Assembly: GCA_949152475.1 (NCBI GenBank)
Contig: OX424563.1
Span: forward strand, 2,887,001-2,951,000
Reading direction: 5' to 3'
DNA length: 64,000 nt
Source: Terebella lapidaria
Taxonomy: Eukaryota; Annelida; Polychaeta; Terebellida; Terebellidae
Part shown: positions 42,992 through 53,700 of the stretch, piece by piece
How positions within the stretch are numbered: the first letter of the stretch is position 1
Layout of the letters: the number at the start of each line of letters is the position of its first letter
Notes under the pieces: model-generated
Databases searched by the model: none
Seen by the model: the letters and a program-made list of their open reading frames with translations, nothing else
What the model was told of the DNA's origin: nothing
Made by a program: the position numbers and the translations under genes

Positions 42992-43912
42992 ATGAACTCG
43001 CTGACGAAACGCTCACACGCTCGCTCCTGTCTGACTGCTCGACTGCGCGACCGATCCCAGTATGACACTACCCGACCAATCACGGCGCAAGACGTGAGTG
43101 ACTGCAGACTACACAACAGGAAATCACCTGCCAAGGGGCGTCAGTTTGGAGGTGCACAGAGTGCACCACATTCGCGTGCTTTCAGTGGTCACCACAAACT
43201 GCCTGCAGATCAGAGTGGGTCTGATTGGACCCACTTTATGACGATATCCCAAGTCAGGCAAATTCTGAACGTGAGGAATGTGACACAAAACCCGACAGGG
43301 TTTGAACAGGACGTGCACCTGCCAGACATCAAGATCAAGATCTCGTCAGTTCCCGAGTACTACCCAAATATAAAAGTCACTCTAGACAAGAATGTTTCTT
43401 TGGAGTCTCTCTTCGCTCAGGGTGCTCAGAGGAACATAGTCGGGAGTAAAGACCTAACGAAAGCCGATGGTTGTGGGAGTAAAAGCTCAGCGAGCCGTGA
43501 TAAAAGAGAGGAGTTGCTGGCCAGAACACAGGCTCTACACCTGCCGCCATCTGATAGACACGTCATAGATATTCTGGACCGTCAGCGACTGCCATCCGCG
43601 GACAAGACTCGACGCTGGATACTCGACAACCCGCTAGGTCCTGAAGAGAACAACGACTTCACAGAATCCACTGACATTGACACCAAGAAACAAAGGGTCA
43701 CAGACTCACCGACCACCAGTGTGCTCACAAATAACACTCCAGATGACAGTATACGGCCGGCTCACACGCTAGGGGGCAGCAGCAAAGGGACTGACCAGCC
43801 ACCAGATGGCAGCAAACGAGCAGTTGGACCCAGAAAACACGGAGAAAGCAAACGTGTTCGCTTCTGTTCTGACAAGTGGCTACTGCGTGACGATTCTTAT
43901 ATGTTTGACTGA
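42992..43912 (+). CDS. Unrecognised 306-aa basic/polar protein with PP1-type RVxF motif
   Basis: A long uninterrupted frame in otherwise stop-rich DNA. I do not recognise the family. The N-terminus is Arg/Ser-rich, and the middle contains FMTISQVRQILNVRNV and a compact block VHLPDIKIKISSVPEYYPNI. Next comes a helical block (REELLARTQALHLPPSDRHV) followed by DILDRQRLP and RRWILDNPLG. The region after about residue 220 is polar and probably disordered. Near the C-terminus, KRVRF (in ESKRVRFCSDKW) fits the protein phosphatase 1 docking consensus. There is no signal peptide or membrane segment. CCCCACAG just before the ATG looks like a 3' splice site, so this may be the last exon of a longer gene. 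An AATAAA lies at 44072-44077. Confidence 0.6.
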   Translation: MNSLTKRSHARSCLTARLRDRSQYDTTRPITAQDVSDCRLHNRKSPAKGRQFGGAQSAPHSRAFSGHHKLPADQSGSDWTHFMTISQVRQILNVRNVTQNPTGFEQDVHLPDIKIKISSVPEYYPNIKVTLDKNVSLESLFAQGAQRNIVGSKDLTKADGCGSKSSASRDKREELLARTQALHLPPSDRHVIDILDRQRLPSADKTRRWILDNPLGPEENNDFTESTDIDTKKQRVTDSPTTSVLTNNTPDDSIRPAHTLGGSSKGTDQPPDGSKRAVGPRKHGESKRVRFCSDKWLLRDDSYMFD

Positions 43913-43961
43913 ACATCATTCGGAATGAATCTGACCTACCCACACATGTCAGGGACAAGCT

Positions 43962-44165
43962 CATTATTATTTATTATTATTATTATTATTATGCGAAATT
44001 TATATAGCGCTCTGTATATGTAACATACTCTAAAGCGCTGTACAATATACAGAAATACATAACATTGATGAAATAAAAGACGTTAAAAGCTTGAATATGA
44101 CTACACGTAGACTTGTTTGAAAAGGTACATTTTTAATCTACGTTTAAAAACTGAAACGAATCCAC
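43962..44165. repeat. Short interspersed element of the 'TATATAGCGC' type
   Basis: A TTA microsatellite tract is followed by 'aatttatatagcgctctgta', then 'ctctaaagcgctgtacaata', and then a tail with 'cttgtttgaaaaggtacatt'. Elements with this ordered pair of GCGCT words next to an ATT/TTA tract are widespread in marine animals (from memory). It may lie in the 3'UTR of the upstream ORF. Confidence 0.45.
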
Positions 44166-44219
44166 CAAGTGACCCAGGATTATATTTTATATATAAGTTA
44201 TACTTCAACTGTATTATTT

Positions 44220-45060
44220 TACTCCGTCCGTCGTAATCTACATTTTTCATCTTTAAATTTTATGGGCACAATTTTTCAGAAATTTGCACAAAAATACGTA
44301 TTGACGGACATTCCCCGAAAAACGCCAAATTTCGTTTTTTTTGGGTCCGAAATAAAGCTAACCCTCACGAAAAAATCCCATTTACAGTAAACTCTTGGAT
44401 ACTTAATGATATAGCTGAAATATTGGTACATTCAAATAGGAAATCATGTATGACGGTTTCAGTGCTGACCTTAAATTTGATTTCCCATGACCTTGAAAGG
44501 TGCAAACAGATATTATTGTGGAAAAACAGATAAAAAAGAAGAAAAAGCGCCCATTTTCGCGAAATCTGTTTAGTAACCTATTCTGCAATTTATAAATATG
44601 GCTCCTCATATGTACTCCTGTGATGTGTAAAAGTTCGCCGATCTGTATGTGCATGGTGGTCATTTTGATTTTCCGGCGGGTTAGCAGAAAAAAAAAAACG
44701 TTTGGTCCAAAATTATCTTTAAAAGCTGCTACCAGCCAAAAGATTTTTTTTTTCTCCATTGATAGATATTTTGGACTTTATTTTGGAAATTTTCATCCCC
44801 GTTTCTCGTCATAATGGGATCTGTGCAGATTAAACTCCTGGAATAATTCAAGATAGAGCTTGAATATTGACACACCAGAAACAATGGGAAGTCACATATA
44901 GTGACTTCAGTGGTGATTTTGCATTTGACATACATTGACCTTGAACGGTCAAAACGGTCAAATGATGATGAAAAACAAAACAGTTGTGGCCCATAGGTAT
45001 ATTTTTCTCTGGTAACCTCTCTCAGCCCTTGGGTTAATTTTATTCCTGCCGCATATGGCA
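44220..45060. repeat. Dispersed repeat family member (copy 3)
   Basis: The words 'cagaaatttgcacaaaaat' and 'ctacatttttcatctttaaa' are the reverse complement of words in the 2.05-2.46 kb copy. Two sub-copies are suggested by repeated 'ccattgaccttgaa'-like and 'cacatatagtgacttc/gtatgacggtttc' modules. It is non-coding. Confidence 0.45.
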
Positions 45061-45329
45061 AAATAAATCAGGGATAACGATGTTAATTAGTGTTGTTGAT
45101 ATATTTTTTCACGCCTTTTTGTCATTTTTGTTACCTTTGCTCCAAAATGACTGCAATCAACGATAAACATGCATTTTTAGACTTTGGCAGTTGTTACCTC
45201 GAAATCTGACAAAACAGTTTTTTTCTGATTGATGCATGTGTTTTATTACCTTGAAGTCCGGTCTTCGCATGGTGGCAATATCGAATTTTCAACAGGCTGG
45301 CAAAAAAATAAATTCTATGTGTTATGCCT

Positions 45330-46000
45330 TTTGAGCGAATTCCAGCTCCAACCTCGCTGCCAAAGTTGCTGCTGTCCCTCTCAAGGCTCACCCACTCGAG
45401 CTATGGTAGTAGGAACATCCCAGGTGCATGCAGTCGTCCTGGGTGCGGTTCTACCTCTGGATTAGCGGGTTGTGTATCCTCTTTCCCTTTCTGGTCTGGG
45501 ACCTCCGCTTCAGGAGCACCCCCTGCAGCACTGACTTTGGCCAGCGTTGGGCTTTTTGTCCGGTCCATACCCCCAGACGGTGTCCTCTCACTCCACTATA
45601 GATCTCTATGTATCATTGGCCATGACGTCACACCCTCGGTCTCGTGCGCTGCTAGCTTTATAGCTAGCAGCCCGTCTTGCTTTCTTTGAGTTGTCTCAGA
45701 ATTGTCAAGGCGAGAGGACGACGGTAGGCACAGCCTTGTGCTTCTCGTCCTTATTGTCTGGCTAGAGGGTCGGTCTGGACCCCGGAGACAATTCAAATTG
45801 GGGGCCCAGGAGGGAGGCTACTTTGCTGCTCTGGCAGACCGTCGGACTATCCGTTCCGGGGTTTTATCACGTGGTGGACCATCGGTGTGGGCGGCCAGCA
45901 ACACGCTCATGTGCGCGGGTTCCGGAAGCCGCCCTAATGGATTTCGGACTCATCACACCGGGCTACATTACTATGATGATGTAATATCTGAGTGATGTAT
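45330..46000. other. GC-rich island of unknown origin
   Basis: About 670 bases are distinctly richer in G+C and CpG than the flanks. Frames of 97 aa (45702-45995, plus) and 121 aa (45324-45689, plus) are open, as is a shorter minus-strand frame starting MDRTKSPTLAKV near 45570. No domain is recognised in any of them. It could be a decayed coding segment of a mobile element. Confidence 0.3.
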
Positions 46001-46340
46001 CGAGGCCGGACTTGTTCGGCAGTCTATTACCTGGTCGTAGTTGAATAATTACGACGCCCGTCGTGACCGTGCTCACATGCAGGGCGCTTGCGCCCTAGGT
46101 AGCAGGCGTCAAACGTTACATATGTAATATCTGTAGGTCACACATACACTTCAAATTTTTTGGGTAACGGGGATGTCGAGTCGTCATATTTAGCAACATG
46201 AATGACATGGAGACTGTTGTGATTGTAAAGTACTACTCGTGGTCTGTGCAATTGAGTTATTTGGTAACTCGATCAGTGTTTCAAACTAGCTGACACCCCT
46301 ATTGTACCCACTGAATGTGTTGTTCACCTCGATTAGTGTA

Positions 46341-47614
46341 CAGAGGCGTAGACACCATATAATTATTGGTCCGGCCCTATAGTGACACAGCACATAGCGG
46401 TCTGGGGGCTCGGGGGCGCCGTAAGCCCCCCGAGGCCAAAAAAATGCAATCTACTATCTGTGAGGTGCTCTCTGGTGTATGTCTGCGAGAGTAAATCCGG
46501 ATTTCTAGACACTTTCACAGCTGGTATCCTTTTTTTGCTTTTTCGAGAAAAAGTTAAGTTAAATATATATAGTATTTATGCTTAAAAAAAACTGCATGGC
46601 AAATAATATTTTTTCTTGACATATAATAATCCCCCAGCATGCAATTAGCAAAAGATTATAGAATAGACAGATCGACACAAAATAGCACAGAAAATTTCCG
46701 AAGGAGGGGACAGTTGGGTAGACTACCGAATGCAACAGCGTGGGGTCTGGGGCCCGCATAGGGCCCCAGAAACCAACGACTTCTAGATGCTCTGTGGTGA
46801 AATATGAAGCTCTCAGAGCTCGAAAATGTGTTGCTATCTAGCAGACACTTTTTTTCCATTGATATCATACTATCAAATCAACAATATCTTCATATTCATC
46901 AAAGTGAAAAATATCTATCAAAATAACATTCACTGCTAGATACTCAGTTACTTCCCCCGTTCACTCAATATGTCCCAGCTTCTTTTAATTTCCAACTTGA
47001 TTTCATAATTTGTAATTCAATTGACAGAAGAATTAAGTTTTTGTTAGAATAATAAAACAAGCAGGCGTGGGCTCTGGACCCGCCTAGGGCCCCAGAAGCC
47101 AACTACCTCTCGATGCTCGGTATCGAATTTTGAGACTCTCAGAACTGGAAATGTGAAGCAATTCCATGAGGGTGGTAAATTAAGATCCGGCAAAATACAG
47201 CAAGTGCAACGTAAACGAGGGGCAAAATCAAAATATTTGTATGTCTTACAAATCGATGATCTCGTCACATGCACATGCACATAAGAAAATAATTATACAT
47301 AGTCTATATAATAGATTCCATATGCAAATTTGCATGGACAGGAACAAAAGACACGTATACGAAAATCGACCTAGATAGTATCATCAGGGTGTTTCCTGAA
47401 ATTGAAGGGGCGCGCACCTCTTGATCCCCTCCCATTCAAAATCCACATTGCTACACTTAGGTTATACCCAGAAGAAATAAGTAATGCTACTTCAATATTG
47501 TCAATATCGATTACTAGTTCATTTCTCATGAATTAATGAAATATGAAAATAAAAAATCCCCAAATTATTGGTCCGGCCATGGCCGGAGTGGCCTGAGTGG
47601 TGTCTACGCCACTG
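46341..47614. mobile_element. hAT-like non-autonomous element with perfect 8-bp target duplication
   Basis: The left end CAGAGGCGTAGACACCA is matched by the right end TGGTGTCTACGCCACTG (one difference). TTAGTGTA lies immediately outside both ends (46333-46340 and 47615-47622). The element is 1274 bp. Just inside each end is a direct copy of 'attattggtccggcc'. Two internal modules at about 46738-46775 and 47065-47100 carry the 'ggggcccgc ... agggccccagaa' palindrome also found in the element at 36-1355. No transposase frame was found. End sequence and target size fit the hAT superfamily. Confidence 0.85.
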
Positions 47615-47771
47615 TTAGTGTATGACTGGTGACATCATGGCTACGGTCTCAAAAGAGATACCTTTAGGATAAATTCTTAGGCAAAGAATCTAAATACATC
47701 GATGTAAACACTGCCAAAAGTGATAGTAAATACCTTTTTACAGAGTCAGTGAATATGGGTGTTGCTCCTGG

Positions 47772-48914
47772 TGTGACCGGGTGACCTAGAGGGTCGCGTA
47801 GGGTACATTATGATTCAGTGTGTGTGTGACTTATATTTTGTCAAGATACATTATGATATAACTATAACCTCATAGTGTTCACCGGTAGGTGCTGCCGCCA
47901 GCGGCAATTGACACAAATATATTGTCAGTGTATCATACGAAATGTTCGATGGTAGAAAATGTGGAGAAATGTATATAGAAATGTCTTGAAATTATGGCGA
48001 AGGTTTAATTGCCGCCAGTCGATGTGTTTGCTATGCGAAAGTGTTTGATCTGAGCTTGATTTCCGTGTAATACCGAAGTTTGTGATGTTTTTGGTGCTAT
48101 TATTTCTGCGACACACACCTCCGTCCATGAACGCATGGTTTTCCAAATATGCAATAAATCCCCGTTTACTTAGAATATCAGGTTAGAACTGCTAGATATT
48201 GATATGCATGTAATGTACAAATCATAAACAGGTGTCCATGTTATAGAATAGTTGGTGTATGTTCACGTGTTGCGCCTATGGTGGGCGAGTTCATGTGTTC
48301 GGCCAGTGTAGACACATGTGTGCATAACAATTTTTATTCTTTTTTTTTGTCGTAAATCACAGAGCTGTGCATTTATATTGTCATGTTATATTTGATAGAC
48401 ACCATGATCATTTCAATGTCAGCTAGGCTGTCGAGGTGCGATCACTGTGCGATCACTGTAGACGGACCGTCCCGGCTCCGATTTGCTGTTGGAGCGCTCT
48501 GTGTTAGGATCACCATCCGGGGTTCGTACACACCAGTATTGTGTTTATCATTGTATGTTTGTCAGGATTGTAACCATGGTAACGCTCAGGTTATTGAGAG
48601 GTGCTAAGTTTCGTCTTTTCGAGGGAAATCACACTTTCGTTGATTGTCCAGTATGTATTCAATTTCATTGCATGTTTATGTTATATGGTAGAACTGTTTT
48701 CTGGTAGATTGCTGCACATTTTGTATACTAGAATGGTGGGATCTTACTTAGATCACAAAGTTCAGATGGATCATGATGTTACAAACATGTACGAACACAT
48801 TCATTGTGCCACATGATGCTAATTTGGTCATTGTCTTCTGTGCTTTAACAGGGCTAACTCGTGAATAAACCGAATGAACCAGTACAAAGTTGTTGATACT
48901 CCCACATGCTCACA
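47772..48914 (+). repeat. 5' LTR of the Ty3/Gypsy element
   Basis: 1143 bp, TG...CA. It contains AATAAA near its 3' end ('gtgaataaaccgaatg'), consistent with an LTR polyadenylation signal. Small frames inside it are duplicated in the other LTR and are not genes. Confidence 0.95.
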
Positions 48915-48916
48915 AG

Positions 48917-48933
48917 TGGTACCAGAAGTGGGG
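48917..48933 (+). promoter_or_regulatory. Primer binding site, tRNA-Leu-like
   Basis: TGGTACCAGAAGTGGGG starts two bases after the 5' LTR. From memory it complements the 3' end of a tRNA-Leu (ending ...CTGGTACCA) at all or all but one position. Confidence 0.75.
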
Positions 48934-49737
48934 TGCTGGTGCTGGATGCCCCTGGATGGAGTGATGACGGAGGGACGGTGGATGGGACCTCGGTGAGACG
49001 GTGACGTTGGGCGACTCTGGTGGCTCCGTGACCCTGGCGATTACCGGGACAACAGGGGACGGTTACCTGGCTGACAGGAGGTTGACGGGCGACGACGTGC
49101 AAGTGCCGGAGGACTGCAAGTGGCCTCAGAGACTGTGACTGTAGTTGGATCACGTGAGTCGTGATCTGTGGGACGGCGGGCGATTTGGAGGACGTCACCT
49201 TGGCAACCCCTGTCGGACAGAATCGGCAGTTCAGGCTGTTCCTGTTGTGAAACGGCTTTATTGTCAATTGATAAATGATTTGATAAATGATTGGGTTAAA
49301 ATGCTTGTGTAAATGGTAACTTGTTTTTCACATAGAACATTGCTGTTGTTTCACTTGGTTCTGACTTGGTTCTGACTATGTACTAAAAAGATATTTGTAA
49401 CTGTTGATATCTTGTGTGGGGAAAATATTTGTGACTCAATAGCTCGGTTGGTGAAGAAAATTGTGTATGTATTGTTCACATGCATTCTAGTATAGGCATA
49501 GTGGTTGTAACTTGAGGTGTATCTGTGTGCCCACAGATGTGATAATTCTAAAATACATGGTATGTAGTTTCAGTGGCTGAATGGTGGTTAATTGTGGAGG
49601 ACTTGCCTTGCTGTAGCTCACAAAGCGCATTGATTTGTCTTGAGGGTATGTTGTATTGCCCATGTCACATGCGTATGTAGGTTAGGCTCCCACGGAAAAA
49701 AAAAAATTGTCAAAAGTAACTCCAGTCAAGATTCAAG

Positions 49738-50703
49738 ATGGCCGATGCAGCTCTTCAGGCGAAGATAGAGGCACTAGAGTTGGCACTCCACGAGGAGAAG
49801 GAAAGAGGGGGCAAGATATTCCAGGAAGCGGAAGCCTTGAAAAACCAACTGAGTAAATCACAGCAGCCTGCACCAGTGACACCAGTGTACGTCACCACTT
49901 CAAGAAAACTGACAAGATTTCGGGATAGACCCAAGGAGGGAACTGAGGTCACGGTAGATGAGTGGGTGGCGGATGTCAGGACACAACTCGCCATCAAGAA
50001 AGTTGGCAAAGATGAACAAGCAGCGTTCATCCTGGATCACCTGACGGGTAGAGCACGACAAGAAGTCCTAGGTCGTGGTGACTCTGTGACCGGGGACCCT
50101 GAGAAAATCCTGGAGGTGTTGCTGCGAGTTTTTGGCGATGGAGACACAGTACCAATTCTACAGAGCAAGTTTTACTCTGAAAGCCAGGGGGAAGATGAAG
50201 ACCTGCTCGCAGTTTCACTGAGACTGGTGGAGGTCTACGATCGAATTTGCCAAATGGAGCCTAGTTACAAAGCAGCGAGAGAGACGACACTAAAGGGCCG
50301 GTTGGCAGAGGCCGTGCGGGATGAGCCCACCAGACGAGAAATCAGGCGACTGAACAAGGACTCGCCAGCCCTCTCGTACTTCGACATGAGAGATAGGGTC
50401 ATTGAGTGGATCGGTTCTGATCTCAAGGTCAAGAAGAAGAAAGCCACAGTAGCCGAGATCGTGCCCTCAGACCGGCCAGAGTGGATGCAGCTGGTGAAAA
50501 AGCAAGGGGAACAAATCGACAGGCAACAGCAAATATTAGAACAGCTACTGAAGAATCAGCAGGACACACGTCGACCCAGAAGGCCAAGGAAATGCTACAA
50601 CTGTGGAAGTGAGGACCACCTCATCAGAGATTGTCCCAATGAGAAGAAGAAGCGCAATAGAAGCCAAAATGCACCACCACAGGCACCCCAGCAGGATTTT
50701 TAG
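49738..50703 (+). CDS. Gag of the Ty3/Gypsy element
   Basis: 321 codons. A coiled-coil-like N-terminus (AKIEALELALHEEKERG) is followed by a retrotransposon-gag capsid-like region (DEWVADVRTQLAIKKVG, AAFILDHLTGRARQEVLG). Then come a basic stretch and one CCHC zinc knuckle (CYNCGSEDHLIRDC). The start context is 'caagATGGcc'. Pol follows in a different frame after a short gap, so a recoding or read-through step typical of the family is likely. Confidence 0.92.
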   Translation: MADAALQAKIEALELALHEEKERGGKIFQEAEALKNQLSKSQQPAPVTPVYVTTSRKLTRFRDRPKEGTEVTVDEWVADVRTQLAIKKVGKDEQAAFILDHLTGRARQEVLGRGDSVTGDPEKILEVLLRVFGDGDTVPILQSKFYSESQGEDEDLLAVSLRLVEVYDRICQMEPSYKAARETTLKGRLAEAVRDEPTRREIRRLNKDSPALSYFDMRDRVIEWIGSDLKVKKKKATVAEIVPSDRPEWMQLVKKQGEQIDRQQQILEQLLKNQQDTRRPRRPRKCYNCGSEDHLIRDCPNEKKKRNRSQNAPPQAPQQDF

Positions 50704-50726
50704 TCGCGTCCACTACTGAGGGCCAA

Positions 50727-53700
50727 GTGGTGGACGTGGGAGAAGTTCAGAGTGACCCAGCAATAATCAACCGCCTGATTGGACCCTGCCCAGAGTCATT
50801 GGTAGTCGTCAGTGGTGAGGACGTGTGTTGTGTTTTGGACACAGGGGCCCAAGTGTCCACCTTGACAGAGACTTTCTACCAGGAACGACTAGCGGGCAAG
50901 TGTGAGGTGATTGATGTTGCCAGCCTCCTGCATGTGACAGGCACTCAGGGAGCAGATGTGCCCTTCATCGGGTATGTAGAGCTGGACGTCACTATTGCCG
51001 GTCGGATGTTTAAGGGACTGGGATTTCTGATCGTGAGTGATCCTGTCGGCACTCCAATTGCTGCAAGGAAGTTGGCTGTACCGGGTGTGATTGGATCAAA
51101 TATTTTTCGGGAAGTGCGATGTCAGTTGTCAACCGAGGGTGATGCCAGTTACGAAACTTTGCTGGGCAGAACGACAGAGGGAAGACTATGCGCTGCAGCG
51201 TTAGCGATGTATGACAGGCAGAGTGTGACCATGGAAACCTTGAGTGCGACTAAGGTGCGGGTTGCTGGTAGGAATCCAGTCATCATCCCACCCGGTATGG
51301 TGCAGGTGATTCAGGCCTCGGTACATCCGGCTGCAGCTGGCCGTCAGTACTACGGAGTCGTGGAAGAGTTGGGGACATGTCCGTTGCCTAGAGGATTAAT
51401 GATGGGTCCATCATTTGTCACAGTTGACCAAACTGGTAAAATTCCGTGTTCCGTTGCCAATTTCAGTGATTCAAACGTGTATTTGAAACCTAAGACACTT
51501 CTGGGATCATTGCAAGTGGCATCCATGGCTACAGCTGAGAGTAACAGTGCCGAGCAGGGGCGACAACTCAGCGCGGAGGAGCTAGTGGAGCGCATGGACA
51601 TTGGCGATGGTCTCGAGCGGAGTCAGAAGCACCAACTGGTGGAGTTGGTGGACCAATACTTAACAGCTTTTAGCCACTATGATGGAGATTTAGGGTGTTA
51701 CCCAGGAGTTGAACACCAAATAAGAACCAAGGACGACATCCCAGTAAAGGTGCCACATCGACGTGTCCCACCACAACACTGGGAGGAGCTACGAGACTAC
51801 CTCCAGCAGTGGATCGACAAGGGCGTCATTAGAGAATCATCCAGCCCTTATGCAGCACCGGTAGTATTAGCACGAAAAAAGACGGGCGAGTTGCGGATGT
51901 GTGTAGACTTCCGGGCACTGAATGCGAAGACACATCAAGATGCATATCCCATCCCCAGAATCGAGGAGGCCCTGGAGGTCCTTCGAGGGGCAAAGTATTT
52001 CTGTTCACTGGACTTGGCCCATGGCTACTACCAGATCCGGATTGCGGACGAGGATGTTCCGAAAACCGCCTTCAGGTCTGGAACAGGAGGACTCTTTGAG
52101 TTCACCCGGATGTGCTTTGGGCTGAGCGGAGCCCCTGCGACCTTCATGAGGGTCATGGACAAGTTGTTCGGTGACATGAATTTCAAACAAATATTAGTGT
52201 ATTTGGATGACATTTTGGTTTTTGGGAGCACCATGGAGGAGACACTCCTGAGGTTGGAAGTCGTCTTGCAGAGACTGCGGGAGGCCAACCTCAAAGTCAA
52301 GCCCAGCAAGTGTCAGCTCTTTCACCGGAAACTACGCTACCTGGGACATGTAATATCTGCTGGTGGCGTGGAACCAGATCCGGCAAAAGTGGCCTCACTT
52401 GCTGGTTGGCCGAAGCCAGTCAACGAGAAGGAGCTCAGAAGGTTCCTTGGCCTGGCAGGCTACTACCGCCGTTTTGTTCCTGGATTTGCTCAGATAGCTC
52501 ATCCTCTCCATCAGCTTGTGGGCGGCGGAGGGAAGAAAGGGAAAAAGAAGAAGCCCACACCCAAAGTGCCATGGAGCTGGACCCAGGAATGTGACACTGC
52601 CTTCAACAATCTCAGATCTGCACTCACGACAGGGCCAGTACTGGGATACCCCGACTTCCACAAGCCTTATGTGCTCGAGATAGACGCCAGTTACCACGGC
52701 TTGGGCGCAGTCCTCTCACAGGAACAGATGGGACAGTTGGTTGTGATCAGCTATGCTAGCCGTACACTCCGTCCCTCAGAGAAGAACTACGGGAGCATGA
52801 AGTTGGAGATGCTGGGCCTGAAGTGGGCAGTGACCGAGCGATACCGAGACTACCTGATTGGTGGCAACGCAGTCGTCTACACAGATAATAACCCTCTGGT
52901 GTACCTGCAGACAAGTGCCAAGCTTGGTGCCCTAGAGATGAGATGGGCAGCAGAGCTGGCTCAGTTCACACTCACCATCAAGTACAGGTCGGGTCGGACT
53001 AACGTCAGTGCAGACGCCCTGAGTCGTCTGGAGTCGCACCCAGCTGAGCCGCACTCCATCAGATTTGAAGAGTTGAGGATCCAGCACGTGATGGACGAAT
53101 GTTTGGGCACCACGATTCCGGCATTGGAAGGCTCAGTCAGTGGTGTGATGGCTGAGGAGGTGGCAGTATCAGGACCGGCACTGGGAACGTTCCCGTCTCT
53201 GCCTAAGGATGAGATGCGAGCACTGCAGGCATCTGACGATGGCATTGGCAGACTGGTGGAGATTTGGGAGCATGGAGTCCGTCCAAGCTTGAAGGAGCAG
53301 AAGATGGAACCATCACAAGTGAAGAGACTCCTCAGGGACTGGGACCGGTTAGAGATGAAGGATGGAATCTTGTGCCGAAAAGTACAAATTCATGGGGAAC
53401 CATACTCTCAAGTGTTACTCCCGCGGTCTCTGGTGCAGAAGGTCTTGGAGACAACTCATGACAAAATGGGACATCAAAGTGCTGAGAAAACCATACAAGT
53501 GTTGCGATGTAGATGTTTCTGGCCGGGCATGTATGCTGACGTGGAGGCCTATGGCAAGCGCTGTCAGAGATGTGTGTTGGCCAAGGCAGGACGGCAAGTC
53601 AAGTGTACCATGGGAACACTGTCCGCCACACGGCCCCTGGCTGTTCTGGCTGTAGATTTCACACTGCTGGAGCCAAGTTCATCAGGTATGGAGAACGCAC

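Noticed and set aside
48383-48816. Small ORFs duplicated at 55587-56020
   Set aside because: Both sets lie within the two LTRs of the Ty3/Gypsy element and are not independent genes.
48854-49267. 137-codon minus-strand ORF in the Ty3/Gypsy leader
   Set aside because: It is antisense to the primer binding site and leader, with no domain; it is a chance frame.
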